This document shows, piece by piece, positions 1 through 8,058 of a stretch of 64,000 nucleotides of DNA (positions within the stretch are counted from its first letter, which is position 1; every line of letters starts with the position of its first letter). A model generated the notes under the pieces. It was not told the origin of the DNA and made no database searches. It saw only the letters and a program-made list of their open reading frames with translations. This DNA is from CAWJMN01 sp963844055 (GTDB lineage Bacteria > Planctomycetota > Planctomycetia > Pirellulales > Pirellulaceae). The stretch lies in the NCBI GenBank assembly GCA_963844055.1, contig CAWJMN010000001.1, forward strand, positions 1,426,001 through 1,490,000, in the 5' to 3' direction. The position numbers and the translations under genes were made by a program.

Positions 1-263
1 TGCAGCGAATGCTTCAGAACCTACTGGGAGTTGCCCAGCAGCAGAGTGATCGAGAGGCAGTGCGTCGCTATTTGGCGGCGGTGATCGTTATCGATCCGAC
101 ACTAATGCGGCAAAGGGGGCTCAAGGCGACGCTCGACTTTGAAACGGGAAGATTCACGCAAAGCCTGCAAGGGCTGGATTGGTTCTTAGAGACGATGCCC
201 GACGGGATCGATTTGAATGAGATTCGCGAGCTTCGTGCACGATTTGAACAATCGCAGCCGTAA
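1..263 (+). CDS. C-terminal end of a transglutaminase/TPR-like (SirB1 type) protein, 5' truncated
   Basis: The reading frame is open from the left edge (first full codon at base 3) to a TAA at 261-263, so only about 86 C-terminal residues are visible. They form amphipathic helices of TPR character: a first unit around VAQQQSDREAVRRYLAAVIV and a second around GLKATLDFETGRF, then a stretch with a Trp and acidic residues ending in ARFEQSQP. This helical tail resembles the C terminus of SirB1-type transglutaminase-like proteins, where TPR units follow the catalytic domain. The catalytic part lies outside the window, so the family call is tentative. An internal ATG at base 9 is unlikely to be the true start. 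The convergent neighbour begins 40 bases downstream. Confidence 0.5.
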   Translation, partial: QRMLQNLLGVAQQQSDREAVRRYLAAVIVIDPTLMRQRGLKATLDFETGRFTQSLQGLDWFLETMPDGIDLNEIRELRARFEQSQP

Positions 264-303
264 GTAAGCAATGTCTTGCAAAGCAACTGTGTTTGGTGCT
301 TTG

Positions 304-858
304 TTATTCTGCTTTGCCTGATGTTACAAGCTTTTCGATGGCGGCGAGGATCTCGGCGGGTTCAGCCATTCGGCCGGCACCTACTTGGCGACAGGAGAGC
401 CAGCCCGAGGCGGGATCAACAAAGTGGATTCCATCGGCGTGAAGCTGCGCGACGTTGCGCTTGACGGCAGGATGTTCCCACATCTGTGAATTCATGGCGG
501 GTGCGATCAGCACCGGGCCATCAAAGGCAAGGTACAGTGTGCTGAGAAGGTCGGCAGCGCTCCCAGAGACGGCATTGGCAATGAAGTTAGCGGTGGCAGG
601 AGCGATCACCAGCAGGTCTTGCCCCTGGGCGAGGCTGATGTGGGCACCCAGTGGATAGGTTGGATCGCCAAACAGCTTGCGAGCAACGGGCTTGCCGGTG
701 AGTGCGGCAAAGGTGGCCTCTCCTACGAATCGTTCGGCTGCCTCGGTCATCACAACGGTGACAGAGGCACCGGCCTGAACCAACTGGCTAACCAGCATGG
801 CGGTCTTATAGGCCGCAATGCCTCCGGTGACTCCGATGACAATCTTCTTGCCGTTCAT
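304..858 (-). CDS. coaC: Phosphopantothenoylcysteine decarboxylase (CoaC-type flavoprotein, stand-alone)
   Basis: Predicted cytosolic FMN enzyme that decarboxylates 4'-phosphopantothenoylcysteine to 4'-phosphopantetheine in coenzyme A synthesis. The 184 residues match the N-terminal half of bifunctional CoaBC: start MNGKKIVIGVTGGIAAYK (flavoprotein GGIAAYK motif), APATANFIAN near residue 85, the active-site PAMNSQMWEHPAV near 118, and a GWLSCRQVGAGRMAEP segment with the substrate-lid cysteine near 155. The CoaB synthetase domain (a further 200 residues in CoaBC) is absent and a clean stop follows, so CoaB must be encoded elsewhere. It is last in a leftward housekeeping run but is separated from rpoZ by 183 bases and a terminator, so it probably has its own promoter. 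Start is ATG at 856-858. Confidence 0.9.
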   Translation of the reverse strand: MNGKKIVIGVTGGIAAYKTAMLVSQLVQAGASVTVVMTEAAERFVGEATFAALTGKPVARKLFGDPTYPLGAHISLAQGQDLLVIAPATANFIANAVSGSAADLLSTLYLAFDGPVLIAPAMNSQMWEHPAVKRNVAQLHADGIHFVDPASGWLSCRQVGAGRMAEPAEILAAIEKLVTSGKAE

Positions 859-957
859 AAGTGGAAGTGGGCGATGGTGAGGGTTGGCTGCGAAGTGCTG
901 TAAAGTAAGGTTGTGCGACTACGTCCATTATATCTGGCCGCGGATAGGTAGGGACAT

Positions 958-998
958 GAAAAAAGCCCCAGGCGATTGCTTGGGGCTTTCTTGTTTTG
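958..998 (-). terminator. Intrinsic terminator downstream of rpoZ
   Basis: A nine-base stem AAAGCCCCA (962-970) / TGGGGCTTT (981-989) encloses a ten-base loop. Read leftward it ends in a run of T, so it fits as terminator of the gmk-rpoZ transcripts. It is also T-rich on the rightward side. Position between rpoZ and coaC supports separate expression of coaC. Confidence 0.75.
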
Positions 999-1041
999 GT
1001 TCAAAGGTGTTGCGATGCCTAAACGGCACTGCGGATTGTCT

Positions 1042-1305
1042 TTACAGGTCGCCGAGATCTAGTTCCATCGACTCGCCCGTCCCTTGGAATTCGCCGTTGG
1101 CGCGAATGTTCTCTTGGGCATCGAGGAATATCTTGTCTTGCAAGATTTCCTGGATCGCAATGACCATCTTGTCGGTCGATGCGATATCAACCAGGGGACG
1201 GCTGCCTTGATTGAGCTGTACCAAACGCTTTTGAATCAGCGTGGAAAGCTTGAAGCGGCCACCAACCTTGTTGACGATGGATTCTTCTTTGAGTTCTTCA
1301 ATCAT
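1042..1305 (-). CDS. rpoZ: DNA-directed RNA polymerase omega subunit
   Basis: Small subunit that helps fold and assemble the beta' subunit of RNA polymerase. The 87-residue product starts MIEELKEESIVNKVGGRFKL and has the omega core (NKVGGRFKLSTLIQKRLVQLNQGSRPLV, then D..MVIAIQEI), followed by a short acidic tail ending GESMELDLGDL. ATG at 1303-1305 is chosen over an upstream in-frame start because it gives the conserved omega N terminus and because a GGAGA ribosome-binding site lies just before it, within the end of gmk. Only two bases separate the gmk stop from this start, so the two are translationally linked. A terminator follows at 958-998. Confidence 0.92.
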   Translation of the reverse strand: MIEELKEESIVNKVGGRFKLSTLIQKRLVQLNQGSRPLVDIASTDKMVIAIQEILQDKIFLDAQENIRANGEFQGTGESMELDLGDL

Positions 1306-1307
1306 GC

Positions 1308-1910
1308 TTACGTTTCTCCATGACGCTTGAGAATTTCGCAAATGCTGCGAACGGATTCCGCCACGTCTTGATTATTGATCTGGTAGTTATACGTATCCGA
1401 AAACGAAAGCTCGCGGCGAGCAACTTCCAGTCGTCGCTTGATGGCATCCTCTGAGTCGGAATTTCGACTTCGTAGGCGTCGTTCAAGTTCAGCCAGTGAG
1501 CCGCAATGAACGAAGATGGTGAGTGTGTTGGGGTGCCGCTTCAGGACGCTGCGTGCCCCCTCTACATCAATCTCTAAGATTACCCATTTTTGGGCCGCAA
1601 GTCCAGTCGCCACTTCGCTTTGCAAAGTTCCGTACCAGTCGCCACGGCCAAAAACCTCTTTACATTCGAGGAATTCATCGGCCTCCCGACGCTTGGCAAA
1701 CTCTTCCCGCGACAGGAAATGGTAGTCGATGCCGTCTCTCTCGCCTGCTCGGGGGGGTCTCGTGGTGGCAGAGACGCTGATGGCGAGGGGGAGGGAGCAG
1801 TTTTTGATAAGTTCCCGCACGACCGTCGACTTGCCAGCCCCTGATGGGCCAGAGATCACCACGAGCCCGCCACGGGAGGGGCGATTAGGTTGTGGGGTGA
1901 CCTGGGACAT
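1308..1910 (-). CDS. gmk: Guanylate kinase
   Basis: Cytosolic enzyme phosphorylating GMP to GDP with ATP. The 200 residues are full length for the family. The P-loop GPSGAGKST is near residue 21, the GMP-binding TTRPPRAGERDGIDYHF near 50 carries the conserved Arg, Glu and Tyr, and the lid region RLRSRNSDSEDAIKRRL is near 145. A Pro/Arg-rich 15-residue leader precedes the kinase core. ATG at 1908-1910 is used. It lies 32 bases after the yicC stop and two bases before the rpoZ start codon, in the order yicC-gmk-rpoZ known from many bacteria. Confidence 0.95.
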   Translation of the reverse strand: MSQVTPQPNRPSRGGLVVISGPSGAGKSTVVRELIKNCSLPLAISVSATTRPPRAGERDGIDYHFLSREEFAKRREADEFLECKEVFGRGDWYGTLQSEVATGLAAQKWVILEIDVEGARSVLKRHPNTLTIFVHCGSLAELERRLRSRNSDSEDAIKRRLEVARRELSFSDTYNYQINNQDVAESVRSICEILKRHGET

Positions 1911-1942
1911 GGCGATTTACGTGCGGAAGGGGACGGGAAAGA

Positions 1943-2833
1943 CTATTCGATGTTTTGGACCATCTCGCGGATGCGTTCGATGACCGACTTGATCTCTACC
2001 ACGTGGCTGGCGATCTTGGCATCACTGGCTTTGCTGCCAATGGTGTTGGTTTCGCGGAACATTTCTTGGGTGAGAAAGTCCAGCTTACGGCCGGGGGTGT
2101 TATCACTTTGCATGACGATCGCGATTTGATCCAAGTGGCAACGCAGGCGAACGATCTCTTCGGAGATGTCGCAGCGTTCGGCAAAGAGCCCCACTTCACG
2201 AACGACGTCCCGCGGTTCGGAGTCGAGCCCTAGTCCAGCAAGCAATTTGTTGAGGCGATCGGTAAGACGCGTGCGATAACCTTCGACCACGAGTGGAGCG
2301 CGAGTCTCGATCTGTGCGAGCTCCTCGCGAATAAGGCGACAATTCTCTGTGAGGTCTTGCCCCATGGCACGCCCTTCTTCTGCACGCATGTTGGCAAGTG
2401 CAGCGAGGGCTTCTTGCAGGACCGATTCAATTTGAGGCCAAATGGTTTCAATGGTTGAGCCAGCTTCGCCACGACGATCTGCCACAACACCTGGCAAGTG
2501 AAGTACGGCAGCTAGGTCGATCTTGGCCGCCAGGGCGGGAAGCGTCTGCGAAATCTTGGAGAGCTGGTCGACGTATCCTCGAATGACTGGTTCATTGAGC
2601 CGGAACTGATCTTCAGTCGCTTGGCGCTCAATACGAAGGTTGACTTGTACCGAGCCGCGCTGCAGGTGTTTGCGAACCGCTGCTTCGACGAGGGATTCGA
2701 GGGAAGGGTCGCTTTCCGAGGCGCGGAGCGTGACCTTCAGGAATCGGTTATTCACCGATCGCACTTCGACAGAGATTGCAAGTGAGGCATCGTGTCGGCG
2801 TGCCTCGCCGTGACCTGTCATGCTTAATAGCAA
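1943..2833 (-). CDS. yicC: YicC family endoribonuclease-type protein
   Basis: YicC/YloC family member; Escherichia coli YicC acts in RNA decay as an endoribonuclease or its adaptor. The 296 residues compare with about 290 in the family. The N terminus MTGHGEARRH, then EVRSVNNRFLKVTLR, is the conserved YicC_N signature, and the C terminus GRKLDFLTQEMFRETNTIGSKASD is the DUF1708-like signature. I place the start at TTG 2831-2833, which gives the family-typical MLLSMTG and has GGGGAG about ten bases upstream; an ATG four codons later is the alternative. Upstream in-frame sequence to 2992 does not look coding. It precedes gmk by 32 bases. Confidence 0.9.
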   Translation of the reverse strand: MLLSMTGHGEARRHDASLAISVEVRSVNNRFLKVTLRASESDPSLESLVEAAVRKHLQRGSVQVNLRIERQATEDQFRLNEPVIRGYVDQLSKISQTLPALAAKIDLAAVLHLPGVVADRRGEAGSTIETIWPQIESVLQEALAALANMRAEEGRAMGQDLTENCRLIREELAQIETRAPLVVEGYRTRLTDRLNKLLAGLGLDSEPRDVVREVGLFAERCDISEEIVRLRCHLDQIAIVMQSDNTPGRKLDFLTQEMFRETNTIGSKASDAKIASHVVEIKSVIERIREMVQNIE

Positions 2834-3054
2834 AGCGAAGTGCTCCCCATTACAAAAAGTTGTGATCTGCGGATATGTCAGCCGCGTGGTGAAATGGCGG
2901 AGATTAAGTGCCGTACCAAGCTGACGCGATTGCCAAACAATACAGCGACCGCCAAGGGTGACAGTCGCTGCAAAAACGGTCTGCATCGACAAGGAAGCAA
3001 GTCCTCGACGATGCGTTTCTAGTTCCAGTGCGAGCGAATAGCCGCCGGTGCGAA

Positions 3055-3720
3055 CTACTTTGCTTCCGCTGGGGCTGGTTCTGCTGCCTTTTCTGGAGCA
3101 GGTTCAGCCGCTGGTGGCTCAGCAGGATTGGCTGGCTCAGGCGTTGCAGCAGGTTCCGCTGGCTTGGCCTCTTCGGCTGGCTTGGCTGGTTCAGCGGCAG
3201 GAGTTTCCGCTGGCTTTTCAGCAGCAGGTGCTTCTGCTGGTTTGGCGGCTTCTTCGGCCTTCGTTTCGGCAGGCTTCTCTTCGGTCTTGGTGGCTTCCGG
3301 TTCTGCGGCCTTCTCGCCAGCCTTCTCAGCCGACTTTTCGGTTGCAGAAGCTGCTTCCTTTTCGCCCGTCTTGGCGGCTTCCTTCGTGGCTGGCGTTTCT
3401 TTCTCGCCTTCCTTTTCCGCTTCCTTCGTGCCCGGCTTCTTTTCCACGGTTACCGCTGGTTCCGCGAAAAGCTGGATCGACAGGATGGAGAGCAAGAACC
3501 AAATGGCGGCAGTTACCACGGTGATGCGGGTGAACACGTCGCCTGCCTTAGTACCGAATGCGCTTTGGCCACCCATGCCGCCGAGGGCACCGGCCAAGCC
3601 GCCGCCACGGCCACGTTGCACCAGGATGATGAGGATCAAAAAGATCGACACCAGTAGCAAGGGAATGCTCAAGAGGTAGTGAACAGCCGACCAACCCACA
3701 CCCAGTAAAACCAATGCCAT
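3055..3720 (-). CDS. secG: Preprotein translocase subunit SecG with long Lys/Glu/Ala/Pro tail
   Basis: Inner-membrane subunit of the SecYEG translocon. After ATG at 3718-3720 (GGAGTAGG ribosome-binding site upstream) come two hydrophobic helices, about residues 13-35 and 65-85, around the SecG hallmark VQRGRGGGLAGALGG...QSAFGTKAGDVFTR. Typical SecG is 70-120 residues; here about 130 further residues follow, made almost only of Ala, Glu, Lys, Pro and Thr in irregular repeats such as KPAEAPAAEKPAETPAAEP. The tail is likely disordered and, by SecG topology, exposed at a membrane face. It lies in the tpiA-secG-yicC order. A long opposite-strand frame here is an artefact of this low-complexity sequence. 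Confidence 0.92.
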   Translation of the reverse strand: MALVLLGVGWSAVHYLLSIPLLLVSIFLILIILVQRGRGGGLAGALGGMGGQSAFGTKAGDVFTRITVVTAAIWFLLSILSIQLFAEPAVTVEKKPGTKEAEKEGEKETPATKEAAKTGEKEAASATEKSAEKAGEKAAEPEATKTEEKPAETKAEEAAKPAEAPAAEKPAETPAAEPAKPAEEAKPAEPAATPEPANPAEPPAAEPAPEKAAEPAPAEAK

Positions 3721-3801
3721 GGCTATCCTACTCCGTGCGTCGTGCGAAAAAAGGAAATGTGCGAATCTACCTTGAGCCGCCAAAGTTGGCGAAGGGAGTT
3801 A

Positions 3802-4566
3802 CTAACTAAGCTGCTCAGCCGCTGCCAAGATGCCAGCGAACCCATCAACCTTGAGCGAAGCACCGCCAACCAGTGCCCCATCGATGTTTTTCTGTCCAAG
3901 AAGGGTTTGGGCGTTTTCTGCCGTCACGCTTCCGCCGTATTGAATCTGAATCTTTTCTGCCGTGGCAGCGCCGTAGGTGCTGGTCATCAAAGCGCGAAGA
4001 TCTGCATGGACCTCTTCGGCTTGCTCAGGGGTCGCGACGACACCTGTTCCGATGGCCCAAACGGGTTCGTAGGCGATGACGATCTTTTCGAGTTGTTCAG
4101 CTGTAATGCCCACGAGTGACTCGGTGAACTGGCTACGAACGACGGCAGAAGTTTGGCCCGCGTTACGTTGTTCTAGCGTTTCGCCTACGCAGAGGATTGG
4201 TGTCAGGCCAGCGGCCAAAGCAGCAACCACCTTGCGATTGATAAAGGCACTGGTCTCGCCAAACAGGCTGCGGCGTTCGCTGTGGCCGAGGATGACGTAC
4301 TTGCAGCCGACATCCACTAGCATGGCTGGTGCGAGTTCGCCGGTGAAAGCGCCCTTGGCTTCAAAGTGCGAGTTCTGAGCTCCCAAACCAATCGGCGACG
4401 ATCCGAGAGCTGATTTAACAGCTTCGAGATAGGCGGCTGGAGGGCAGACACCGACCTGTACCTTGGGATAGGCAGCAACTTTGGCGGCCAAACCAGCGGC
4501 GAGTTCCACTGCTTGAGCGCGGTTGAGATTCATTTTCCAATTGCCAACGACGATCTTCCGTCTCAT
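3802..4566 (-). CDS. tpiA: Triosephosphate isomerase
   Basis: Glycolytic enzyme interconverting dihydroxyacetone phosphate and glyceraldehyde 3-phosphate in the cytosol. The 254 residues are full length. Visible active-site features are the N-terminal NWKMN lysine (residue 11), the electrophilic His in GHSERR near 96, the catalytic Glu in AYEPVWAIGTG near 168 and the phosphate-binding GGSV and GALVGGASL loops near 213 and 234. The ATG at 4564-4566 overlaps the stop of the upstream DAHP synthase by four bases, showing translational coupling. secG follows after 81 bases, as in many planctomycete genomes. Confidence 0.97.
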   Translation of the reverse strand: MRRKIVVGNWKMNLNRAQAVELAAGLAAKVAAYPKVQVGVCPPAAYLEAVKSALGSSPIGLGAQNSHFEAKGAFTGELAPAMLVDVGCKYVILGHSERRSLFGETSAFINRKVVAALAAGLTPILCVGETLEQRNAGQTSAVVRSQFTESLVGITAEQLEKIVIAYEPVWAIGTGVVATPEQAEEVHADLRALMTSTYGAATAEKIQIQYGGSVTAENAQTLLGQKNIDGALVGGASLKVDGFAGILAAAEQLS

Positions 4567-5600
4567 TTCGACGATCCTGGTGCTGGGGAGATAGTTTTGC
4601 CAAATAGGGCGGCCAGTTTACGGATTTGATCCATAAGCTCTGTGTATTGCTTAGGAAGCAAAGCTTGTGGTCCGTCGGACTTCGCCTTTTCGGGGCAATC
4701 GTGAACTTCGATGTGGACGCCATCTGCGCCTGCCGCAATACCAGCAAGTGCACAGGCGGGGATGAGGTCGGGACGGCCCGTAGCGTGGCTAGGGTCAACG
4801 ATGATTGGCAAGTGAGACAAGGTCTTTACCAGCGGAACCGCTGCAACGTCATACAAGTTGCGAGTTGCTGGGTCAAAGCTCTTCACCCCACGTTCGCAAA
4901 GTACCACGTTGGGGTTGCCTTGCGAGAGGATGTACTCGGCGCTCATTAAAAGATCGACAATCGTCGCGCTCATGCCGCGCTTGAGCAAAACCGGCTTGTT
5001 CGTACGGCCGACTTCGGTCAGCAGCACGAAGTTTTGCATATTACGGGCACCGATTTGGATCATGTCGGTGTAACGATCGACCACTTCGACCGTGCGTGGG
5101 TCCATCACTTCGGTCACGATCGGCATGCCGTGGGCATCGCCCACTTCACGCAGGATTTTGAGGCCATCTTCGCCAGAGCCTTGAAAGGCGTAGGGGCTGG
5201 TCCGCGGCTTGTAAGCGCCACCACGGAAGATGTTTGCGCCAGCTGCTTTGACAGCGCGGGCAATGTTGTGCATCCGTTCTGGTTCTTCAACCGCACACGG
5301 GCCGGCAATCATTGCGAGGCTGCCGCCGCCGATTTTTACGCCAGCAACATCAATGATGCTTGGGAGCGGGTGGGCCTCTTTGCTGGCCAATTTGTATGGA
5401 GGAAGAATAGGCACCACTTCGTGCACTCCAGAAATCGAGCGTAGTGAGTCGAGGTTGATTTTTGACTCATCCCCGATCACGCCGATGATGGTGCGAAACG
5501 TGCCGCGACTGAGGTGGGCCTTGAGACCCAACGATTCAATCCGCTCGATCACATGTTGGAGTTGCTCTTCGGACGCATCAGATTTCAGGATGACGATCAC
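4563..5600 (-). CDS. aroF: 3-deoxy-7-phosphoheptulonate synthase (DAHP synthase, type I beta with N-terminal ACT-like domain)
   Basis: First enzyme of the shikimate pathway, condensing phosphoenolpyruvate and erythrose 4-phosphate. An N-terminal ferredoxin-like regulatory domain of about 70 residues precedes a TIM barrel with GPCAVE, RGGAYKPRTSPYAFQG, EVMDPR, GARNMQNF, LLKRGMSAT, CERGVKSFD and DPSHATGRPDL, a full set of substrate and metal ligands. It resembles the Thermotoga/Bacillus type (about 340 residues). No ATG is available at the N terminus: GTG at 5598-5600 gives the family-like start MIVILK, while a TTG at 5631-5633 would add eleven residues; neither has a clear ribosome-binding site. 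The stop overlaps tpiA by four bases. Confidence 0.93.
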   Translation of the reverse strand: MIVILKSDASEEQLQHVIERIESLGLKAHLSRGTFRTIIGVIGDESKINLDSLRSISGVHEVVPILPPYKLASKEAHPLPSIIDVAGVKIGGGSLAMIAGPCAVEEPERMHNIARAVKAAGANIFRGGAYKPRTSPYAFQGSGEDGLKILREVGDAHGMPIVTEVMDPRTVEVVDRYTDMIQIGARNMQNFVLLTEVGRTNKPVLLKRGMSATIVDLLMSAEYILSQGNPNVVLCERGVKSFDPATRNLYDVAAVPLVKTLSHLPIIVDPSHATGRPDLIPACALAGIAAGADGVHIEVHDCPEKAKSDGPQALLPKQYTELMDQIRKLAALFGKTISPAPGSSK

Positions 5601-5906
5601 GGCAGGGTTTGTCGGGAAAGAGGAAGGTGGCAAACCCGCACTAAGGCAAGACTTACGATGGTCACGCTGGGAGCTGCCGGTAGTTCAAACGAATCGAGGA
5701 TTGTAACATAGGAGAGGAAATTTCGTCGAGGCCGCGGACAGAAGTAGCACAGAACGCTCTCTGGAATGCCGTAAGTGTTGTGGTGGCAATGTGTTACGGT
5801 GGTTTTTCGGGTCTTTTGGGGCCCAGGTGAGCCAGAACCATAGCAACAAGGGGAAGCGCCCAGCGGGTTTAGGGAGTTTGGTAAGGGGCCTTCCAGAAAA
5901 GGAATA
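5601..5906. other. Divergent intergenic region between DAHP synthase and nadC
   Basis: About 300 bases hold the promoters of two divergent genes. I see no convincing ORF, no sigma-54 motif and no strong palindrome. An AAAAGGA ribosome-binding site lies just before nadC. The first 33 bases on the DAHP synthase side could be coding if the TTG start is used. Confidence 0.5.
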
Positions 5907-6842
5907 ATGGGTATGGCAAAGGAATTTGGCCAAATTGTTTGGGGTAACGAGGTCGTGGAGGACTGCCGCGAGCTGATTCGGCTGGCCGTTCGGGAAGACC
6001 TCGAGCGATGGTACGACTGGACGACGGTCTCTTTGGCCGGCGAAAACGCCCAAGGAATGGCCAAGGTGATGGCCCGCCAGTCCGGGGTCATTTGCGGCCT
6101 GCGTGTGGCTGAACTGATTGTGGAAGAGATGAACCTGAAGGCGACTTGGACGGCCATCGCCCACGATGGGATGTCGGTGGAGAAAGGGATGGAGCTGGGT
6201 GTGCTGCAGGGGAACGCGCGAGACCTGTTAACGGCAGAGCGAACGATCTTGAACTTTGTGGGGCACCTGTCTGGCATTAGCAGCCTTACCCGAAAGTTTG
6301 TGGAAGCGATTGCGGGCACGAAGGCCCGGCTTTACGACACACGCAAAACGACGCCTGGCTATCGTCGACTAGAAAAATATGCGGTTCGATGTGGCGGTGG
6401 GCACAATCACCGAATGGGGCTGTATGACGCCGTTCTTATTAAGGACAACCATTTGGCGTTAGGGCGTCAGCATCAAATTGGGGCCAACTACACGCCAAGC
6501 CAAGCGGTAGAGCAAGCCAGGAAATTTGTGCAAGGTTATCTGGAGCAAGACCCACGCCGCGAGATGATGATCGAGGTGGAGGTTGATTCGCTGGAGCAAC
6601 TGCGTGAGGTTCTGCCTGCCCGCCCGGATATTGTGCTGCTAGATAATATGAGCTGTGAGCAATTACGCGAGGCAGTTGCCATTCGGGATGCAGCGGGAAG
6701 TCAGGCAGAGCTAGAAGCTTCTGGTGGGATCAATTTGACGACGGTGCGGGGCGTTGCCGAGACAGGCGTTGACCGCATTAGTTCTGGCGCTCTTACTCAC
6801 TCGGCCATTTGTATGGATGTGGCGCTCGACTGGTCGCTGTAG
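5907..6842 (+). CDS. nadC: Nicotinate-nucleotide pyrophosphorylase (carboxylating)
   Basis: Quinolinate phosphoribosyltransferase, which forms nicotinate mononucleotide from quinolinate and PRPP in NAD synthesis. The 311 residues are slightly longer than usual (about 280-300). Diagnostic segments are AERTILNFVGHLSGIS near 110, the substrate-binding RLYDTRKTTPGYRRLEKYAVRCGGGHNHRMGLYDAVLIKDNH near 140-175, EVEVDSLEQL near 213, LLDNM near 235 and EASGGINLTTVRGVAETGVDRISSGALTHS near 265-295. ATG at 5907 has AAAAGGA five bases upstream; a second ATG two codons later is possible. It is monocistronic by context and convergent with the next gene. Confidence 0.95.
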   Translation: MGMAKEFGQIVWGNEVVEDCRELIRLAVREDLERWYDWTTVSLAGENAQGMAKVMARQSGVICGLRVAELIVEEMNLKATWTAIAHDGMSVEKGMELGVLQGNARDLLTAERTILNFVGHLSGISSLTRKFVEAIAGTKARLYDTRKTTPGYRRLEKYAVRCGGGHNHRMGLYDAVLIKDNHLALGRQHQIGANYTPSQAVEQARKFVQGYLEQDPRREMMIEVEVDSLEQLREVLPARPDIVLLDNMSCEQLREAVAIRDAAGSQAELEASGGINLTTVRGVAETGVDRISSGALTHSAICMDVALDWSL

Positions 6843-6848
6843 AAGCAC

Positions 6849-6872
6849 GCGATCGGTAGCGATTGCGATCGC
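6849..6872. repeat. Inverted repeat between convergent genes
   Basis: Perfect seven-base arms GCGATCG (6849-6855) and CGATCGC (6866-6872) with a ten-base loop lie between the stops of nadC and the CapA-like gene. No T-run follows on either side, so it may be a weak or factor-assisted terminator. Confidence 0.45.
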
Positions 6873-6879
6873 TCACTGC

Positions 6880-7887
6880 CTAGAAGGTGCTGGGCTCTAA
6901 GGGAATGGCGGGAATGGTGTCTTGGGCAGGCAAGGTGCCACGGGGCGTTTTGGCCTTGGTGTCGAGATGAGGGACTCCCTCGTCATCGATCTGGGCCATA
7001 ACAGTGCTCCACGATTGCAGGCCTGATTTCTTGAACTCTAATTTGGCGAGCCAGCCTTGCTTGGCAGTAGGTTCGCTGAAGCCATCAAAAACGAAGTTTC
7101 CTAGGCTGTAAAGGATGAGTTTTCCTTTATAGATGTCGTATCCCTGTGTGACGTGGGGATGCGCACCGATGACGATATCGGCACCTGCGTCAATCATCTT
7201 GCGAGCAAGCTCACTTTGCCGTTTGGTGGGGCCGGGCTCATATTCAAAACCCCAGTGCATGTACGGGATGACAAGGTCGGCTTTGTACTTGGTGCGTGCA
7301 AGCTGAATGTCCTCGATCACATGCTCATCAATGGACCAAGCAACGCCGGGAGATGTTTCGGTAGCGGCAAAGCTCCGTGGCTTGAACTCATTGTAGCCAA
7401 GTAGGGCAAAGCGAACGCCATTGCGTTCGATGATGACGGGGACGCGAGCGGCGGAGAGATTCTTGCCACCTCCAAATGTTGGTAGCTTGCCAGATAACAG
7501 CGAAATCTGTTCGAGAAATGCTTCGTGCCCAAAGTCGCCCGTATGGTTATTGGCCAGCGAAACCGCATGGAAGTGTTTAGTCAAAAGAGGAATGACTTTT
7601 ACATCCGCTCGAAACGTCCAAGGCTTGTCGACGGCGGTGCCGGTCGTGGCAATGACACATTCCAAATTCCCCACGACGACGTCGCACTGCTTAAAGATGG
7701 GTGCGAACTCTGCAAAGGGATCAATGCCTCGAGCAATGGCTCTGCCAGGGCCGTCAGCCAGCATGATGTCGCCGGTGTACAGAAACGTGGTTGTAGGTTC
7801 CGCTTTTGCATTAACTGCTTGGGCATGTGCAAAGTGAGGAATGAGTCCAAGCAGGATTGCTAAAACCTGAGAGATGCGAAAACGCAT
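6880..7887 (-). CDS. CapA family (poly-gamma-glutamate synthesis type) metallophosphatase, exported
   Basis: The 335-residue protein begins with a signal peptide (MRFRISQVLAILLGLIPHFAHAQA) and continues as a CapA/PGA_cap calcineurin-like domain. Hallmarks are FLYTGDIMLADG near residue 35, VGNLECVI near 72, SLANNHTGDFG near 108, LGYNEFKP near 165, PYMHWGFEYEP near 208 and IVIGAHPHVTQGYDIYKGKLILYSLGNFVFD near 235-265, including conserved Asp, Asn and His metal ligands. The family is linked to capsule or poly-gamma-glutamate formation, but many members of unknown role exist and no cap operon partners are nearby. ATG at 7885-7887; upstream GGAAAGGGAG-type sequence is on the opposite strand, so translation signals are weak. 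Confidence 0.85.
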   Translation of the reverse strand: MRFRISQVLAILLGLIPHFAHAQAVNAKAEPTTTFLYTGDIMLADGPGRAIARGIDPFAEFAPIFKQCDVVVGNLECVIATTGTAVDKPWTFRADVKVIPLLTKHFHAVSLANNHTGDFGHEAFLEQISLLSGKLPTFGGGKNLSAARVPVIIERNGVRFALLGYNEFKPRSFAATETSPGVAWSIDEHVIEDIQLARTKYKADLVIPYMHWGFEYEPGPTKRQSELARKMIDAGADIVIGAHPHVTQGYDIYKGKLILYSLGNFVFDGFSEPTAKQGWLAKLEFKKSGLQSWSTVMAQIDDEGVPHLDTKAKTPRGTLPAQDTIPAIPLEPSTF

Positions 7888-7939
7888 GGATTAGGCTCAA
7901 AGATGAAATAGGAAAGGGAGCTCGCTGGCGATTGCCAGA

Positions 7940-7965
7940 CGTACGGCCCAAGAACGGGGCGTACG
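7940..7965. repeat. Strong hairpin between two leftward genes
   Basis: Arms CGTACGGCCC (7940-7949) and GGGGCGTACG (7956-7965) pair with one mismatch around a six-base loop. It sits between the stop of the TPR lipoprotein gene and the start of the CapA-like gene, so it may act as terminator or mRNA end, although no T-run follows. Confidence 0.45.
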
Positions 7966-8058
7966 CCAAGTCACCCTGTTATAGCCTGCCCCAGTGAGAA
8001 AAGGAAAGCTTCGACCGGCCGAAAATCCTGGTTTTGCGGCTGCAAAAGCCTCTGAAGG

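Noticed and set aside
2834..2992. N-terminal extension of yicC to 2992
   Set aside because: The family begins at MLLSMTG; the added residues are not conserved in character and a better start with GGGGAG is at 2833.
3028..3657. 209-codon + strand frame opposite secG
   Set aside because: It is the complement of the repetitive Ala/Glu/Lys tail; its Phe/Leu/Arg/Gly-rich product is an artefact.
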